A DNA stretch of 64,000 nt from Datura wrightii (lineage: Eukaryota; Streptophyta; Magnoliopsida; Solanales; Solanaceae). Below the pieces are notes generated by a model. That model was not told the origin of the DNA and searched no databases. It saw only the letters and a list, made by a program, of their open reading frames with translations. The position numbers and the translations under genes were made by a program. The DNA is taken from positions 89,675,001 through 89,739,000 of the forward strand of contig JASDFA010000010.1 in the NCBI GenBank assembly GCA_035772735.1. The letters are read 5' to 3'. This document shows, piece by piece, positions 11,670 to 23,043 of this stretch (position 1 is its first letter; each line of letters starts with the position of its first letter).

Positions 11670-12359
11670 TGTTAACCCAAGTAAACAAGATCAATGTTAA
11701 GCTCACGGATATTAACCTCGGCTAAGGTCGGGTTACGCTAGGTTACCCCACACTTAGTCCTTAGCTACAGTTACAGCAATACGGCAAGAATATCTTTATT
11801 TACACATAATAAACAACTATACAATCATGCTTAGTGCGTTCGAAAAATTCGACGGTATAACTTCTGCGTACTACTCAGACTTCGTACAGCTAATCACAAT
11901 CACTACCATCGCTAACATTTTAAGCATCGCACTTAGCAAAGAAAACAAAGAAACAAAAACAACACAAAAATTTATCTACACACGAACCTATCCAATCAAC
12001 CAATTCTTACAAATTTCAACATTTCCCCCAACCCGAGAATCCCTCGTTCTATTAACATCCTAACAATTTGTACATCGACTCATCTCATTCAACATTTACA
12101 TCCCGGCATGAAATTCACAATTTCAATACATTTTCAACTTCAAATTCAACAAACAAGCCCTAGAATTGATATAATCAATCAAATTCGATCAATTTATGCA
12201 ATCAACAAGTTCAAGCAATCATAACGACATTCCGAACATTCATCAACAACAATTAACTCGAATTCATGCTTAATTACTATGTAGGGCAACTTAGCTCACC
12301 TCCCATGCTCAAAATCGAAGAAAATCGACAAGAATTTGAGAGGGAATCGAAGAGCATAC
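11670..12359 (-). other. Possible intron in the leader of ORF2, element C
   Basis: On the minus strand a donor CAAG/GTATGC lies at 12360/12359 and an acceptor TTAACAG/GTAATATG at 11670/11669, six bases before the ORF2 ATG. The 690 bp between are AT-rich with no frame. This would give ORF2 its own spliced leader. It is based on splice-site appearance only. Confidence 0.35.
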
Positions 12360-12560
12360 CTTGTCTTTGAAGAATCGAAGAAAACTCGTTGAATTTCTTG
12401 CCTTACTCCGTGTCATGTTGATGGGGGATGGGTTTTGGGGGGTTTGGTCGCGGAGGGATTAGAAAATGAGGGAAAAGGGAAGGTTTTCAGGGTTAAAAAG
12501 TATGAAAATCGCGCGGGTCACCCGGCGACCCGGTGTGACCCGTTGCGATATACAAGGCAA

Positions 12561-12602
12561 CGTGTCACGGAGTGCATTGCGGTGCACTGCCTCCGTGACA
12601 CG
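12561..12602. promoter_or_regulatory. 12-18-12 hairpin cassette, copy 1 in element C interior
   Basis: Arm CGTGTCACGGAG, an 18-base spacer, then the exact reverse complement CTCCGTGACACG. The spacer has an inner GTGCA/TGCAC pair. It lies upstream of the possible ORF2 leader. Confidence 0.85.
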
Positions 12603-12656
12603 GAGCCATCGCGAGACTGTTCTGGAAATTTTTAAAATTTTCGGATTATACCTCAA

Positions 12657-12698
12657 CGTGTCACGGAGGGTAACGCGGAGGTCCTCCTCCGTGACACG
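12657..12698. promoter_or_regulatory. 12-18-12 hairpin cassette, copy 2 in element C interior
   Basis: The same two 12-base arms, exact reverse complements, again around an 18-base spacer. The spacer contains AACGCGGAGG as in solo LTR A1. Confidence 0.85.
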
Positions 12699-13009
12699 GA
12701 GCTATCGCCCCAGCTCACTGTTTTCCACTTTTTATTAATTTTTCCTACCTTGACTTTTCCTTCGCGATTCCAAGCATATTTTTCTCCGTTTGACCTGAAA
12801 TTCATCTCACTATACAAAATTGGTTAGAATTATAGGTTTCACTCTAAATTCAAATAAACAAAAACTAAAATGAAACATTTTGTTGTAAATCAAGAAAAAG
12901 AAAAAGAAAAATCTATTTACACTTTACAAGAAAAAAGAAAAAATAAGTTTTTCACGGCTTGCCTCCCGTGCAGCGCCTGGTTTACCATCGCGGCTTGACG
13001 TCGTTAAGC

Positions 13010-15409
13010 TCAATTGTCCTCTAGGGTGATGGACGATTTCTCTCGATCACTGTCCTCCCCCCAGTAGTGCTTACTCCTTTCCGGTGGTTTTCCCATTAAC
13101 TCTCGGGAATCCTTCATCTGCTTATCATCACCTTGATCAATCACATTGATCACCGAGAGTTCTTCATGCACCGTCGGGAGCTTGGGTGCTTTGTACACAT
13201 CGAACACCTCTACCTTGTCATGTGCTCGTATTGTTAGCTGCCCCGCAGCTACGTCAATTAGTGATTTCCCGGTTGCCAAGAAAGGACGTCCCAAAATAAA
13301 TGGGACTTCCGCGTCTGGTTCAAAGTCCAGCACGACAAAATCTACCGGAAAAATTAGGGAGCCAACTTGCACCAGAACATCCTCAACAATGCCATCAGGT
13401 TTGGCTAAGGATCGATCCGCCAATTGCAAGATTACAGTTGTGGGTCTAGGACTCCCTAGACCCAACTTTCTGAATATCGAAGATGGCATCAAATTTATGC
13501 TCGCTCCCAAGTCACACAATCCACGAGCTCGGATGCTCTGCCCAATAGTAATCTGGATAGTAAAACTCCCAGTGTCTTTTAGCTTTGTGGGCAGTCTATT
13601 TTGAATTCGGGAAGTGCACTCCTCCGTTAGAGCCACCGTAGCATACTCAGTCAACCGACTTTTGTTTGCCACGATGTCCTTTATATACTTAGCATATTTC
13701 GGCACTCCCTGCAAGACATCAACAAGAGGTAAGTTAACATGTACCTGTTTCAGCACCTCCATGAATTTCTTGAAACACGCCTCCTCCTTGTGTTTCTTTA
13801 GTCGTTGAGGGAACGGGGGTGGAGGTCTTTCTGATTCAGCTTCTTTAGTCTTCCCCCCTTCAGAACTGTGCTCCCTCTCAACTTCTGCTGCTCCCGACTG
13901 TTGAGGTGGTCTTTTTGGTTCCACCTCTTTCAGCTGCAAACCACTCCTTGTGGTCACTGCATTTACCTGCTTGGGATTGGGATCCGTGTCGCTGGGCAGT
14001 CCTCCTCTAGGCCTTGTATTTTGGGCACTAGCAAATTTCCCAAATTGATACTCAAGTGCCTTGGTAGCTAACTGGTTATTTTTCACTTCGGCTACCAATT
14101 TCACATAGTCAGCCTGCAATTGAGCTTGGTTAGCTATCATGGTCTTGAACATCTCCTCAATGCTGGGTGATGGTGGTGGAGGAGATGCATTGTTGTTTCT
14201 GAATTGAGCTTGATAATTCTGTTGCCCTCCTTGATTCCTTTGCACACCCTGACCCGAACTTTGGCCCTGATGGTTGTTGCTACCCCATGAGAAATTAGGA
14301 TGATTACTCCAATTTGAATTGTAGCTACTACCATACTGCTGGTGATTGTTCCTTTGTGCATTACCCACAAAGTTTACCGAGTCAGGATTGGCTCCACAAC
14401 ACTCAGCTGAGTGCTCACTGCTTCCACACACTTCACACCACATCTGCTGCACTGCATTAACTGGGGCTTGAGGCTGGTTCAATGTCATGTTGCTGAAGTG
14501 GGTGTTAAGTTGATTTTGCAATGCAGCTATCTGTGCAGCAATAGCTGTGAACCCATCGACTTCAAGCACTCCTGCTGCTTTCCTTGTCCCACCTCTTGAT
14601 GAATCAGCATTCCATTCTGGATTGCCCTATGAAATTCGGTTCAACAAGGTATACAGCTCCTCATAAGTCTTCTCCAGCGCTTGTCCTCCAATTGCTGAGT
14701 CTAGCAATATTTTGGTGTGGGGTTCCAAACCCTCAATAAATGTGTGCACCAGCACATCATTGGACTGATGATGATGAGGGCAGTCCCGCAACATGGATTT
14801 AAATCTCTCCCAGGCCTGATATAAATTTTCTCCCTCCCTCAGTTTGAAACTTAGAATTTGACTTCTAAGTCTTGCTGTTTTACTAGAGGGAAAAAACCTT
14901 ATCAAGAACTTCCGTGCAAGATCATCCCACGTAGAAATAGAATTCGGTGGCTTAGCTTTCAACCACCTCTTGGCTTCTCCCAATAATGAGAATGGAAATA
15001 ATGTAAGCCGGACATAGTCTGATGACACTCCAGCGGGTATGTAAGTGTCACTTATCTCCAAAAAGTTTTGGAGATGCTGTTGTGGATCTTCATGAGGGAG
15101 ACCGGTAAATTGCCCGCTAGTGTGCAACAACTGCACCATATTCTGTTTAAGTTCAAATCTCCCTCCGAGCTCTGGTTTGTGGATACTCGATGTAACATTA
15201 TTGGCATGTGGGATTGCCACCTCGCGAACCGGTCGTGCTGCTGCTTCTTCGGGCACTAACACTGCCCGTACTACCGGTGGATTCTGTTGTTGCTCCATGA
15301 TCGTCTGTCTGAGCAACTGCAGCTTTCTTTGTAGAGCTTTTCTTCGTTTACTGTGAAATATTCTTTCTGACTCTATATACGATTCCACCAGCTCCTTGTC
15401 TCTTGCCAG
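13010..15409 (-). pseudogene. Gag-protease polyprotein of element C, one in-frame TAG
   Basis: Gag packages the RNA; protease matures it. One frame of about 800 codons is broken only by TAG at 14629-14627 in the context RIS*GNPEW, where relatives as I recall them have Q, so CAG to TAG is likely. No ATG is left: a CTG at 15409 in the context ARDKELVESYIES is the probable former start. Domains in order: retrotransposon gag (AKRWLKAKPPNSISTWDDLA, around 15000-14800), zinc knuckle CEVCGSSEHSAECC (CX2CX4HX4C, near 14440), a Q/N-rich linker (HPNFSWG), the FPQRLKKHKE segment, and an aspartic protease with LCDLGASINLMP and ILGRPFLATG (13540-13250). The frame stops at 13010 with no RT behind it. Confidence 0.9.
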
Positions 15410-15519
15410 TGTTCAACAACAATTAAGTCTGCAAAATACAGGCTAAGACCAAGTTGTCAACACTAAGAAAATAAAAATACAGTAAATTAACACTTAAAAT
15501 AATTTCACCAATTGCCAAG

Positions 15520-15537
15520 TCCCCGGCAACGGCGCCA
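15520..15537 (-). other. Primer binding site, tRNA-Asp, element C
   Basis: On the minus strand TGGCGCCGTTGCCGGGGA lies six bases inside the 5' LTR. It is complementary to the 3' end of plant tRNA-Asp(GTC), a primer used by Athila/Tat-type elements. Confidence 0.85.
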
Positions 15538-16440
15538 AAAACTTGTTCGCGTGATTTGTGGGGTATAAAACGACACGCAAGTGCACGTGGTCGAACAAGT
15601 AGTAAGTGGCTTTAGTAAGCCAAGTATCGATCCCACAGAGACTTGGGTGAAGTGCAATTCGTTCAAGTGTACTATATTTTACTTCTAAAAATGCAGACAA
15701 CAGTGTAACCAAAAAGTTGATATTTTGTTTTATAATTTTTATACTAAAGCTAAAAACAATTATCTAATTTGAGTCTGAACTATGAATGAGAGCATGTTGA
15801 GGTTAAACGAACATGTAATGAAATTAATTGTCATCATACTTTGGTTAATCTTTTCCTCCAGTTGCTAGCCAAGAACATTTGCCAAGAGATTAAAACTCTC
15901 GTATTTAACCTCACTTAAGAATCATGAACCATCCGTCTACATTTCTGTGATCAAATGCAATTCATGTAGCCATACAATTCCGGTTCCTAAATTGACTAAT
16001 ACGACTTTCAGGTATATTTCTATCCTGAAAGCAAATCAAAACTCAATTTTCCCAAACCAAGTAAAGAACATATCCTATTAATTCACAACTTTCCAATTTC
16101 TTGCTCTCTCGAGTGAAACCGGACTTTTTAGATGTACATTAATGTAGGCCACACACTAATGTAGTAAGAACAAGAATTAATAGAACAACATGGAAGAAAA
16201 GATGAAAAACCAAAGAATCAATACTCGAATTTCATCACAATTGTTCATACCCTCAGCAAGGAGAGGAATTAGCCACTCATTTGTGGATTAATCATCTTAA
16301 AATGAATGTTAATCATACAAGCAATTGAATTAAAGAAGAAAGAAAGAGAGAAAAACCCTGATATTTTCGTCCCTCAACTGCCTGTAACCCACGTCCTTGC
16401 TCCACCAAGTCAGAATATTAAAAAATGAACCTAAGTGTTC

Positions 16441-16448
16441 TATTTATA
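16441..16448 (-). promoter_or_regulatory. TATA box of element C 5' LTR
   Basis: TATAAATA on the minus strand, about 30 bases downstream of the nearest hairpin cassette in the direction of transcription. Confidence 0.65.
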
Positions 16449-16480
16449 CTGCTGGGAATTTTTCCCGGAATAACGAGCAA

Positions 16481-16522
16481 CGTGTCACGGAGTGCATCGC
16501 GGAGCACTGCCTCCGTGACACG
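16481..16522. promoter_or_regulatory. 12-18-12 hairpin cassette in element C 5' LTR, copy 1
   Basis: Perfect arms CGTGTCACGGAG and CTCCGTGACACG around an 18-base spacer with a CGCGGAG core, in U3 next to the TATA box. Confidence 0.85.
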
Positions 16523-16573
16523 CTACGAACGTGGACCCTCACTGGAACTGGGGGTCTGGGAATTTAGGCTCAA

Positions 16574-16615
16574 CGTGGCACGGCGTGCATCGCGGAGCAC
16601 TGGCTCCATGCCACG
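16574..16615. promoter_or_regulatory. 12-18-12 hairpin cassette in element C 5' LTR, diverged copy 2
   Basis: Arms CGTGGCACGGCG and CTCCATGCCACG pair at 10 of 12 positions. One change is matched on both sides (TGTCAC/GTGACA became TGGCAC/GTGCCA type). The spacer is again 18 bases. Confidence 0.75.
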
Positions 16616-16957
16616 GAGCAAACGCGGACCCTCTCTGGAATTTGGTCGAATTTTTCCCATCCAGGCAGAAGGCCTCCACGATGGCAGCGTGACACGGCTC
16701 CATCACGGAGCCCCTTTAATTCATGTTGTCCAATGCTTTATTCCTTGCTCGCATCCAAGTCCAACTCCGATATCATCCAACATGCATTTAAGCTTCCCAA
16801 AATCACATTTTACCTGCAAAACAATGCTAATCATGTTGGTTAGTATAAATTCACATTTTATTACCAATTACATGAGAATGTATACACATTGGTAGATAAA
16901 AAAGGCTAAAATGGTACTTTTAAGTATCACTTGGGCATATAAATCTGACCAAGATCA

Positions 16958-18139
16958 ATCACAATACACTACGAATCCATCAGTACCCTCGGGTAGGGTC
17001 AATGCCGGTGTTGAAGAGAGTCGAGTCTTCAATTCTTTGAAGCTCTTCTCACAAGCCTCCGACCACTGGAATTTCATCTTCTTTTGGGTTAATTTGGTCA
17101 AAGGTGCTGCAATAGATGGGAAGCCCTCAATAAATCTCCGATAGTGACCCGCTAAGACCAAAAAGCTTCTGATATCTGAAGGGTTCACCGGTATGGGCCA
17201 ATTCTTCACCGCCTCTATTTTCTGAGAATCCACCTTTATACCTTCTCTCGAAACCACGTGACCCAAGAACGCTACTAAATCCAATCAAAACTCGCACTTG
17301 CTGAATTTGGCATATAGCTGGCGATCCTTGAGAGTTTGAAGTACTACTCTCAGATGAGCGGCATGCTCCTCCTCGCTCCGAGAGTATATCAAGATGTCAT
17401 CAATGAACACGATCACGAACATGTCCACATATGCCTTGAACACCCTGTTCATTAGGTCCATAAAAGCTGCAAGGGAAATGGTTAGTCCAAAAGACATAAC
17501 AACAAATTCGTAGTGACTATATCGAGTCCTAAAAGTAGTTTTTGGGATTTCACTCTCCCGAACTCTGAGTTGGTGATACCCTGACCTGAGATCTATCTTG
17601 TAGAAATACTTGGCACCCTGAAGTTGATCAAATAATTCATCAATCCTGGGTAAAGGGTATCTGTTCTTGATGGTGACCTTGTTCAACTGTCTATAGTCAA
17701 TACACATCCAAAGAGAACCATCCTTCTTTCGGCCGAATAGAACCGGTGCACCCTATGGAGACTTGCTAGGTCTGATAAGAACCTTATCTAACAAGTCTTT
17801 CAACTGCTCCTTTAACTCCTTTAGCTCGGCTGAAGCCATTCTATAAGGAGGAATAAATATGGGCTGAGTGTCAGGTAGGAGTTCAATCCCAAAATCAATC
17901 TCCATCTTGGGAGGAACACTTGGTAGATCGTCTGGAAATACCTCAGGATACTCACATACCACGGGGACTGACTGAATGGTCAGGGTCTCAGACGTAGCAT
18001 CCTTAACCTTGACTAGATGATAAATACGACCCTTAGAAATTATTTTTCTGGCCTTGAGATAGGAGATAAAGCGACCTACAGGAACGGCTAAACTACCCTT
18101 CCATTCTAAGGCTGGCGTACCTAGAAAATAGAACTCCAC
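16958..18139 (-). pseudogene. Reverse transcriptase and start of RNase H of element B1
   Basis: It copies the element RNA into DNA. Right to left: an N-terminal linker (PEVFPDDLPSVPP, YRMASAELKELKEQL), then SKSP*GAPVLF with a TAG where the family has Trp, MCIDYRQLNKVTIKNRYPLP, KIDLRSGYHQLRV, FGLT and the catalytic FIDDILIYS (variant of YxDD), followed by the connection domain (NPSDIRSFLVLAGHYRRFI) and the RNase H start EGTDGFVVYCD. The frame is interrupted there by element C. Stops at 17754 and 17285 and small losses make it non-functional. Confidence 0.9.
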
Positions 18140-18439
18140 CGCATGGGTTCTACAATTAACATAAGCATAGCATGCAAACAGTCAATCCATGCCCAGAATG
18201 ATGTCAAAGTCAGTCATAGCTAACTCTACTAAGTCTATGGAGGTGACCTTATGTAATACTGTAATGGGGCAACCTCTATAAAACCCTCCTAGCTACAACT
18301 GAATCACCAACCGGAGTAGAAACTGAGAATGGTTCTGACAGAATTTCAGGGCTAACTCCAAAGCTACTAGCAGTATAAGGTGTCACAAAAGACAAGGTGG
18401 CTCCTGGATCTAACATGGCATAAGCATCAATATGGAAGA
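18140..18439 (-). pseudogene. Aspartic protease region of element B1
   Basis: The LDPGATLSFVTPY segment (the usual protease DSGA is DPGA here), SSFGVSPEILSEPFSVS and VELAMTDFDIILGMD can be read through stops. Its upstream side is split from the gag zinc knuckle by a 235-bp insertion. Confidence 0.75.
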
Positions 18440-18674
18440 ATAGATAAATATGTACTTATTCAATAAACATTCGCTTTTTAGGTGATATTCGTCAAAAAAT
18501 TAATTAAGGAACACTTTAATTTATCTTTCTATAGTTGCGTATGTGGATCTGTTGTACCATTTATTTGGTCTGATTGTGATTTCTGACCAAATCCCCTTCT
18601 TGAAAAAAAAATATCATTATTGTTTGGATGTATAGAAACACCTTACTTACTCAAATAAAGGAAAATGAAAAAGA
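18440..18674. mobile_element. Unclassified 235-bp insertion in the protease of B1
   Basis: Comparison with B3 (46500) and B5 (55250) shows extra AT-rich sequence between codons of the protease start. The four bases AAGA occur on both sides as a possible TSD. I see no terminal inverted repeat; a run of nine A lies near 18603-18611. It could be a SINE or MITE remnant. Confidence 0.4.
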
Positions 18675-18699
18675 TTCATCTCAACATACCCGTAGCCAT

Positions 18700-19932
18700 A
18701 TCGGGGGAAGTCTCCTACTCCTGTCAAGAGGCAAGTGCATAAAACTGTTCTAGCGCTGGCCGCCAACTGAACTAGTTGAAGCACCCTGCTGGGAAGGACG
18801 TGCCACTGGAGCTGCTGAGCTAGCAACTGGGGTACGGGCTTCACCACTCCCTGACCTAGCTGAAGGACAATCCCTGAGTCTATGTCCGGGTCTGCCACAC
18901 CCAAAACAAGCATCTGAGCCCACTAAACACCTCCTTGGGTGATTCTTTCCACAACTTGCACAGGCTGGAAAGGTACGCTCTATTCGCGTGCCACCCTGAC
19001 CCCTCAAACCTGAAGCTCTGCTCCTCTGATCATCTTGTGGTCTAGATGGGGTACTAGCTGACGATGGTGCTGGCGCAACAGACCTGTGCTGAGACTGTTG
19101 GTGGTACCCACCTCCTAACCTCGGTTGAGAGAATCTATAGCTGTCAGTCCTGGCCCTCTTGGCCTATCTCTCTCATGTGAGCTGCCTCTATCTGCTGGGC
19201 ATATAAGACTATCCAGTGGTAATCCATGTCCTGGTGAAGCATAGTCGTCCTAAAATCCTTATCTAGATACTCGGCTACCCCGTGCATGAACCTGCTCACT
19301 CACTCACTCCCTCCGATCAACCACTAACTCTGGGGCATATTTTGACAAACGAGTGAACTCAAGTGAATACTCCAACACTGTCATATTTCTCTGCTTAAGA
19401 TTCACGAATTCGGCTGCATTCAACTCCCTCATCTCCCGCAGGAAACATCGATCAAGGAAGGCCATGTGGAACTCATCCCAACTGATAAGGCCCGATCCCG
19501 CTGCCCTGCCGTCTTTCCATTATTTGTACCAAATATGAGCGACCCCCTTTAGCTAATAGGAGGCCAAGTCAACACATTCACCATTTGCCACCCCTATAAC
19601 CTGGGTGACCTTCACGATCTCCTCAATGAACTCATGGGATCCTCGTTCACCTTCAATCCCGTGAACTCAAGAGGGTTCATCCTCAAGAAATCCCTCACCC
19701 TAGCTGCCACCGTATTCCCGTTCTGAGGGTAATGTGCCACTGTCTGGTTATGAACTTGGGTAGCCATGGCTTGTGCCAGGATCTGAGTCGCTGCGCTAAA
19801 CTCAGTGTGGGTAGCTGGCTCTGGTGCGTGATCCTCGTGAACAGGTGGGGCTGGCTGATGCCCGTCACCACTAGCACCCTCATAATCATTGCCATTTCCA
19901 TTTCTTCTGACGTTCACTCAACGTGGAGGCAT
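18700..19932 (-). pseudogene. Gag of element B1
   Basis: The start ATG is at 19932 (MPPR) with TGA as codon 5. Then follow an acidic, His/Pro-rich N terminus, the capsid part (AARVRDFLRMNPLEFTG, FTRLSKYAPELV, YLDKD) in shifting frames, and near 18900 the zinc knuckle CFGCGRPGHRLRDC (CX2CX4HX4C) preceded by a second cysteine pair (CASCGKNHPRRC). At least one frameshift near 19615 and several stops break it. Confidence 0.85.
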
Positions 19933-20124
19933 GATTCTGCAAATGCGAATAACACGAATTAGAAGGATAGAAAGACTTTTCATCACACAATGTAGATCAG
20001 GAAAAAAGGGAACATTTCCTAAACATCTAGTAGCCTCTTGGTCATAAGTGTGTCGCACTTCACACCCATGAAAAAGACTCTACTGAACGCGGCTTTCAGA
20101 CACCCTAGGACACTTCAAACCCAT

Positions 20125-20137
20125 GGCTCTGATACCA
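20125..20137 (-). other. Primer binding site, tRNA-iMet, element B1
   Basis: TGGTATCAGAGCC on the minus strand, four bases inside the 5' LTR; it is the exact complement of the initiator tRNA-Met 3' end. Confidence 0.88.
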
Positions 20138-23016
20138 AGTTTTTCACGACCCGAACATAGACCCAGATCATAACACTGGACAAGGAACTCCGAGAAGCCC
20201 CAAGTCAACCCATGGCATAAGTATACATCTAACTTTATTCATTATAAGTGGAAGATTGAACATAAGGCATAGCGGACGTAAGCATAACATAACATGTCAT
20301 AATGTAAGAAATCTCTGGGCATACACACCAACCGAGTACTACATGTCATCTGAAAGTCTCTACTACATTTAATGGGTTGATGGAACCACACCCCTAACTA
20401 ACCTGACCAAGTACTAAAATATAAAGTAACATAGGTGTCTAGTCAAACGGCCCTCGGAACATAAGGACTCACCAACAAGCTGAAAGTAATCTCTGAGATG
20501 ATCTACATATGAGGATGAGCTTGAGAGCTGGAAGATACCGTATAAAAAGTATACGGGTCAGTACGTGGAATGTATTGAGTATGCATATTAAGTAAAACGA
20601 ACATTTAGAATACAAAAAAAGTTCATAGGAGTAGGACAACATGATCATAATGCTGAAATTATAAAATTGTCACACCCCACCTTGGGGTGTATGACTGGCA
20701 CCTGGTGCCCTACTAGGACCTGAACTGCTAGACTACTGAGCCTGAGCACATCTGGTGCCTGGCTGGCTCTAACTCGGATTCTGAGAAACAACGGGCTATA
20801 TAACGGCTGTAAATACAGCCTCCGGCCGACTAGGCCTATAGCCACCTGTACCTGTACTAACAGCTAACCAGAAACATATCAAAATAGGGGAGCCTATGCG
20901 GGCCGACAAATCGACCATGCTGTCTAGTTATCCATAACTTAACCATGAAGTACTGGATAACTACGTGACCGGCAAGGTCACCACTACTGTCGAATTATGG
21001 CCCCACATGGCCAACATAAAGGAAACACAAGTTCTAACAGCTATACAACTACACGGCCTCACACGACCGGCTCAACTGACCACAGGGAAACATATATAGA
21101 CTGCAAGCCTCTAGGAATAACAGTAGAAATGATCGGGATAGGGCCCCGACCTACTCGTACTATACAACAAAAGAAAATGAAATACACCTCTGGAATTCAA
21201 TCTTCGGATGACAGGAGCTGAATACTCGATCGCTGACAGGAATCACGTGGTATCGCCTACTCGTCTATGAGTACCTGCAGGCAAGTAATGCAGCGCCCCA
21301 TCGGGTGTCAGTACTGCTGGTACTGAGTATGTAAAGCAATAACTGAAAGAAATATCTGAAAACAACAATATAACTGATGAAACTGAAGTAGGAAGAATAG
21401 ATTAACTGCCTGATAATGTAAGTCATACCTTCTCTCAATTATACTGGAAGGAGTAGGAGTCATACCTGAGGATTTATCGTTCTACTGTCGATCTACTCGT
21501 ATCTACTATAACACAGCATGACATATCATAACATACCATAGTACACTCAAACCTTACCCGGCCCCCATAAGCCGGGAGGTACAACCAACACGCAATCTAC
21601 ACCCCTACCCCGGTCGTCCCATCTCCTATAATAACTATAAGCATCCTGTCGGTCCCCTGGGTATGCACTTGGGCTCGCTGAGCCCCTGACTATAACTGTA
21701 CCTGAGTCTGGAGGACTCCTGAATCAACACCCCGGGCGTATCCGCTCGACGGGGGCGTATAAGGGCCGACCAAGGCACAATATGGGGAAAACTGGCATTC
21801 CATCTTCGTCCCCTGTGGGACGGCATGCCACTCCGTAGAGCGACGTATCCTCGTCCTCTGGCGGATGAGTCGATACAGCTATTAACCCTGGGCGGTCATG
21901 GATGCTAGGTAATCCAACCCCAAACAATACAATGGTCTCAACTAGTAATACTATCTGCATATCCACATACTGAAGCTAATGATAATAAAGTATATGTACA
22001 TACTGTATGCTGAACTAGTGATAGTGATATGTACGTATTCAATACGTGCTGGGACTGATAATAGTATATATATGTATAAATATAATCTTCTGCCATACTA
22101 TACTGAGTCTTGTGTTGACAAGATATAGTTTTTCTGCTGGAAACCATGTTGTATAACTGAATTTCTATAGTAACATGATTTACTATCTCTAACATGCTTT
22201 CTAAACTTCATTTTTAACCTATCGTTCTTCTTCTGAGATACCTTACAGGTAATTACATTTGTTTACTGGGTTTCAACTGAATACGATAATATCCTAACAT
22301 TCTTTGCTAAATCACATACTGGACATGCTGTACCGTTTCTAACACTTATAAGAATTTATATCGTGCTAGCAAGTTCCACGCCATACATAACATGATGCTT
22401 CTAATATCATACCAACATTCGTAATAAACATAACATACGACTTTTGAACGTTCTACTGGCCTTTAAACTACTTTACTATACCAAGATTACTAACTTGCCG
22501 AGGAAACTAGCTTTACATACCTTCGCTTCTGATTTCCCGACTAACTGGCGTAGCTTGGTCAGTATTTCATCTATTCCTCCCAACTGCATTCATATATAGG
22601 TCAATCAGTACTAAATACAACTTTATTCTAAAGGACAACATCACTTTCGATATAATTATAGCCTAAACTTAGGCTTATCGAAAGACGGTCGAAAACTCGC
22701 TATTTTCCAGAAGTCCAGAAGGGAGAAGTATTTACTTCACAACTAGGAATACATAGACACTAGTTTGGAGCAATTCCACTTACCTTAGTCCGGTAGCTCG
22801 ACGATTCGTCGGTCGTGTTTCACGAAACTAAATCCGTAGGAATGCTCTCTGTTACTAAATACTTCGGTACCTGAGGTTAATTTGGGTTTGGACTACGTTT
22901 AGCAGCGTAATCGGACGAAAATATATTTACCCTCTTCGTTGTTTTCTTTCCTCTGGTCTTTCCTCTCTGTTTTCACTGGAAATTATAAGAATGATTGATA
23001 AAAAACCGAAATGGGG

Positions 23017-23025
23017 CTTTATATA
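23017..23025 (-). promoter_or_regulatory. TATA box of solo LTR A1
   Basis: TATATAAAG on the minus strand, 18 bases downstream of the hairpin cassette. Confidence 0.7.
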
Positions 23026-23043
23026 CTTGGGCCTGGACAAGGC

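Larger units (their letters stand above)
7783..16957 (-). mobile_element. Non-autonomous LTR element C (gag-protease plus extra ORF, no RT or integrase)
   Basis: Seen: TSD ATCAC at 7778-7782 and 16958-16962, splitting the RNase H codons of B1; LTRs at 7783-8552 and 15544-16957, both beginning TGTTCGCGTGAT and ending AAGATCA; a tRNA-Asp primer site; a polypurine tract; a gag-protease frame and a second frame like the 'putative plant transposon protein' domain. RT, RNase H and integrase are absent from the whole 7-kb interior, so it would need help in trans. Gag, protease and primer site place it near the Athila/Tat branch of Ty3/gypsy (inference from protein motifs). Confidence 0.9.
15544..16957 (-). 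repeat. 5' LTR of element C (1414 bp, complete)
   Basis: On the plus strand it runs from TGTTCGCGTGAT to CCAAGATCA. It contains the U3 part missing from the other LTR: a TATA box on the minus strand and two hairpin cassettes. Confidence 0.9.

Noticed and set aside
13010..14569. 519-codon frame as a host gene
   Set aside because: It contains a gag zinc knuckle and a retroviral-type protease and lies between LTRs with a TSD; it is the second half of the element C gag-protease.
16425..16895. Plus-strand frame of 156 codons
   Set aside because: It runs antisense through the U3 cassettes of the element C LTR; GC-rich palindromes simply lack stops.
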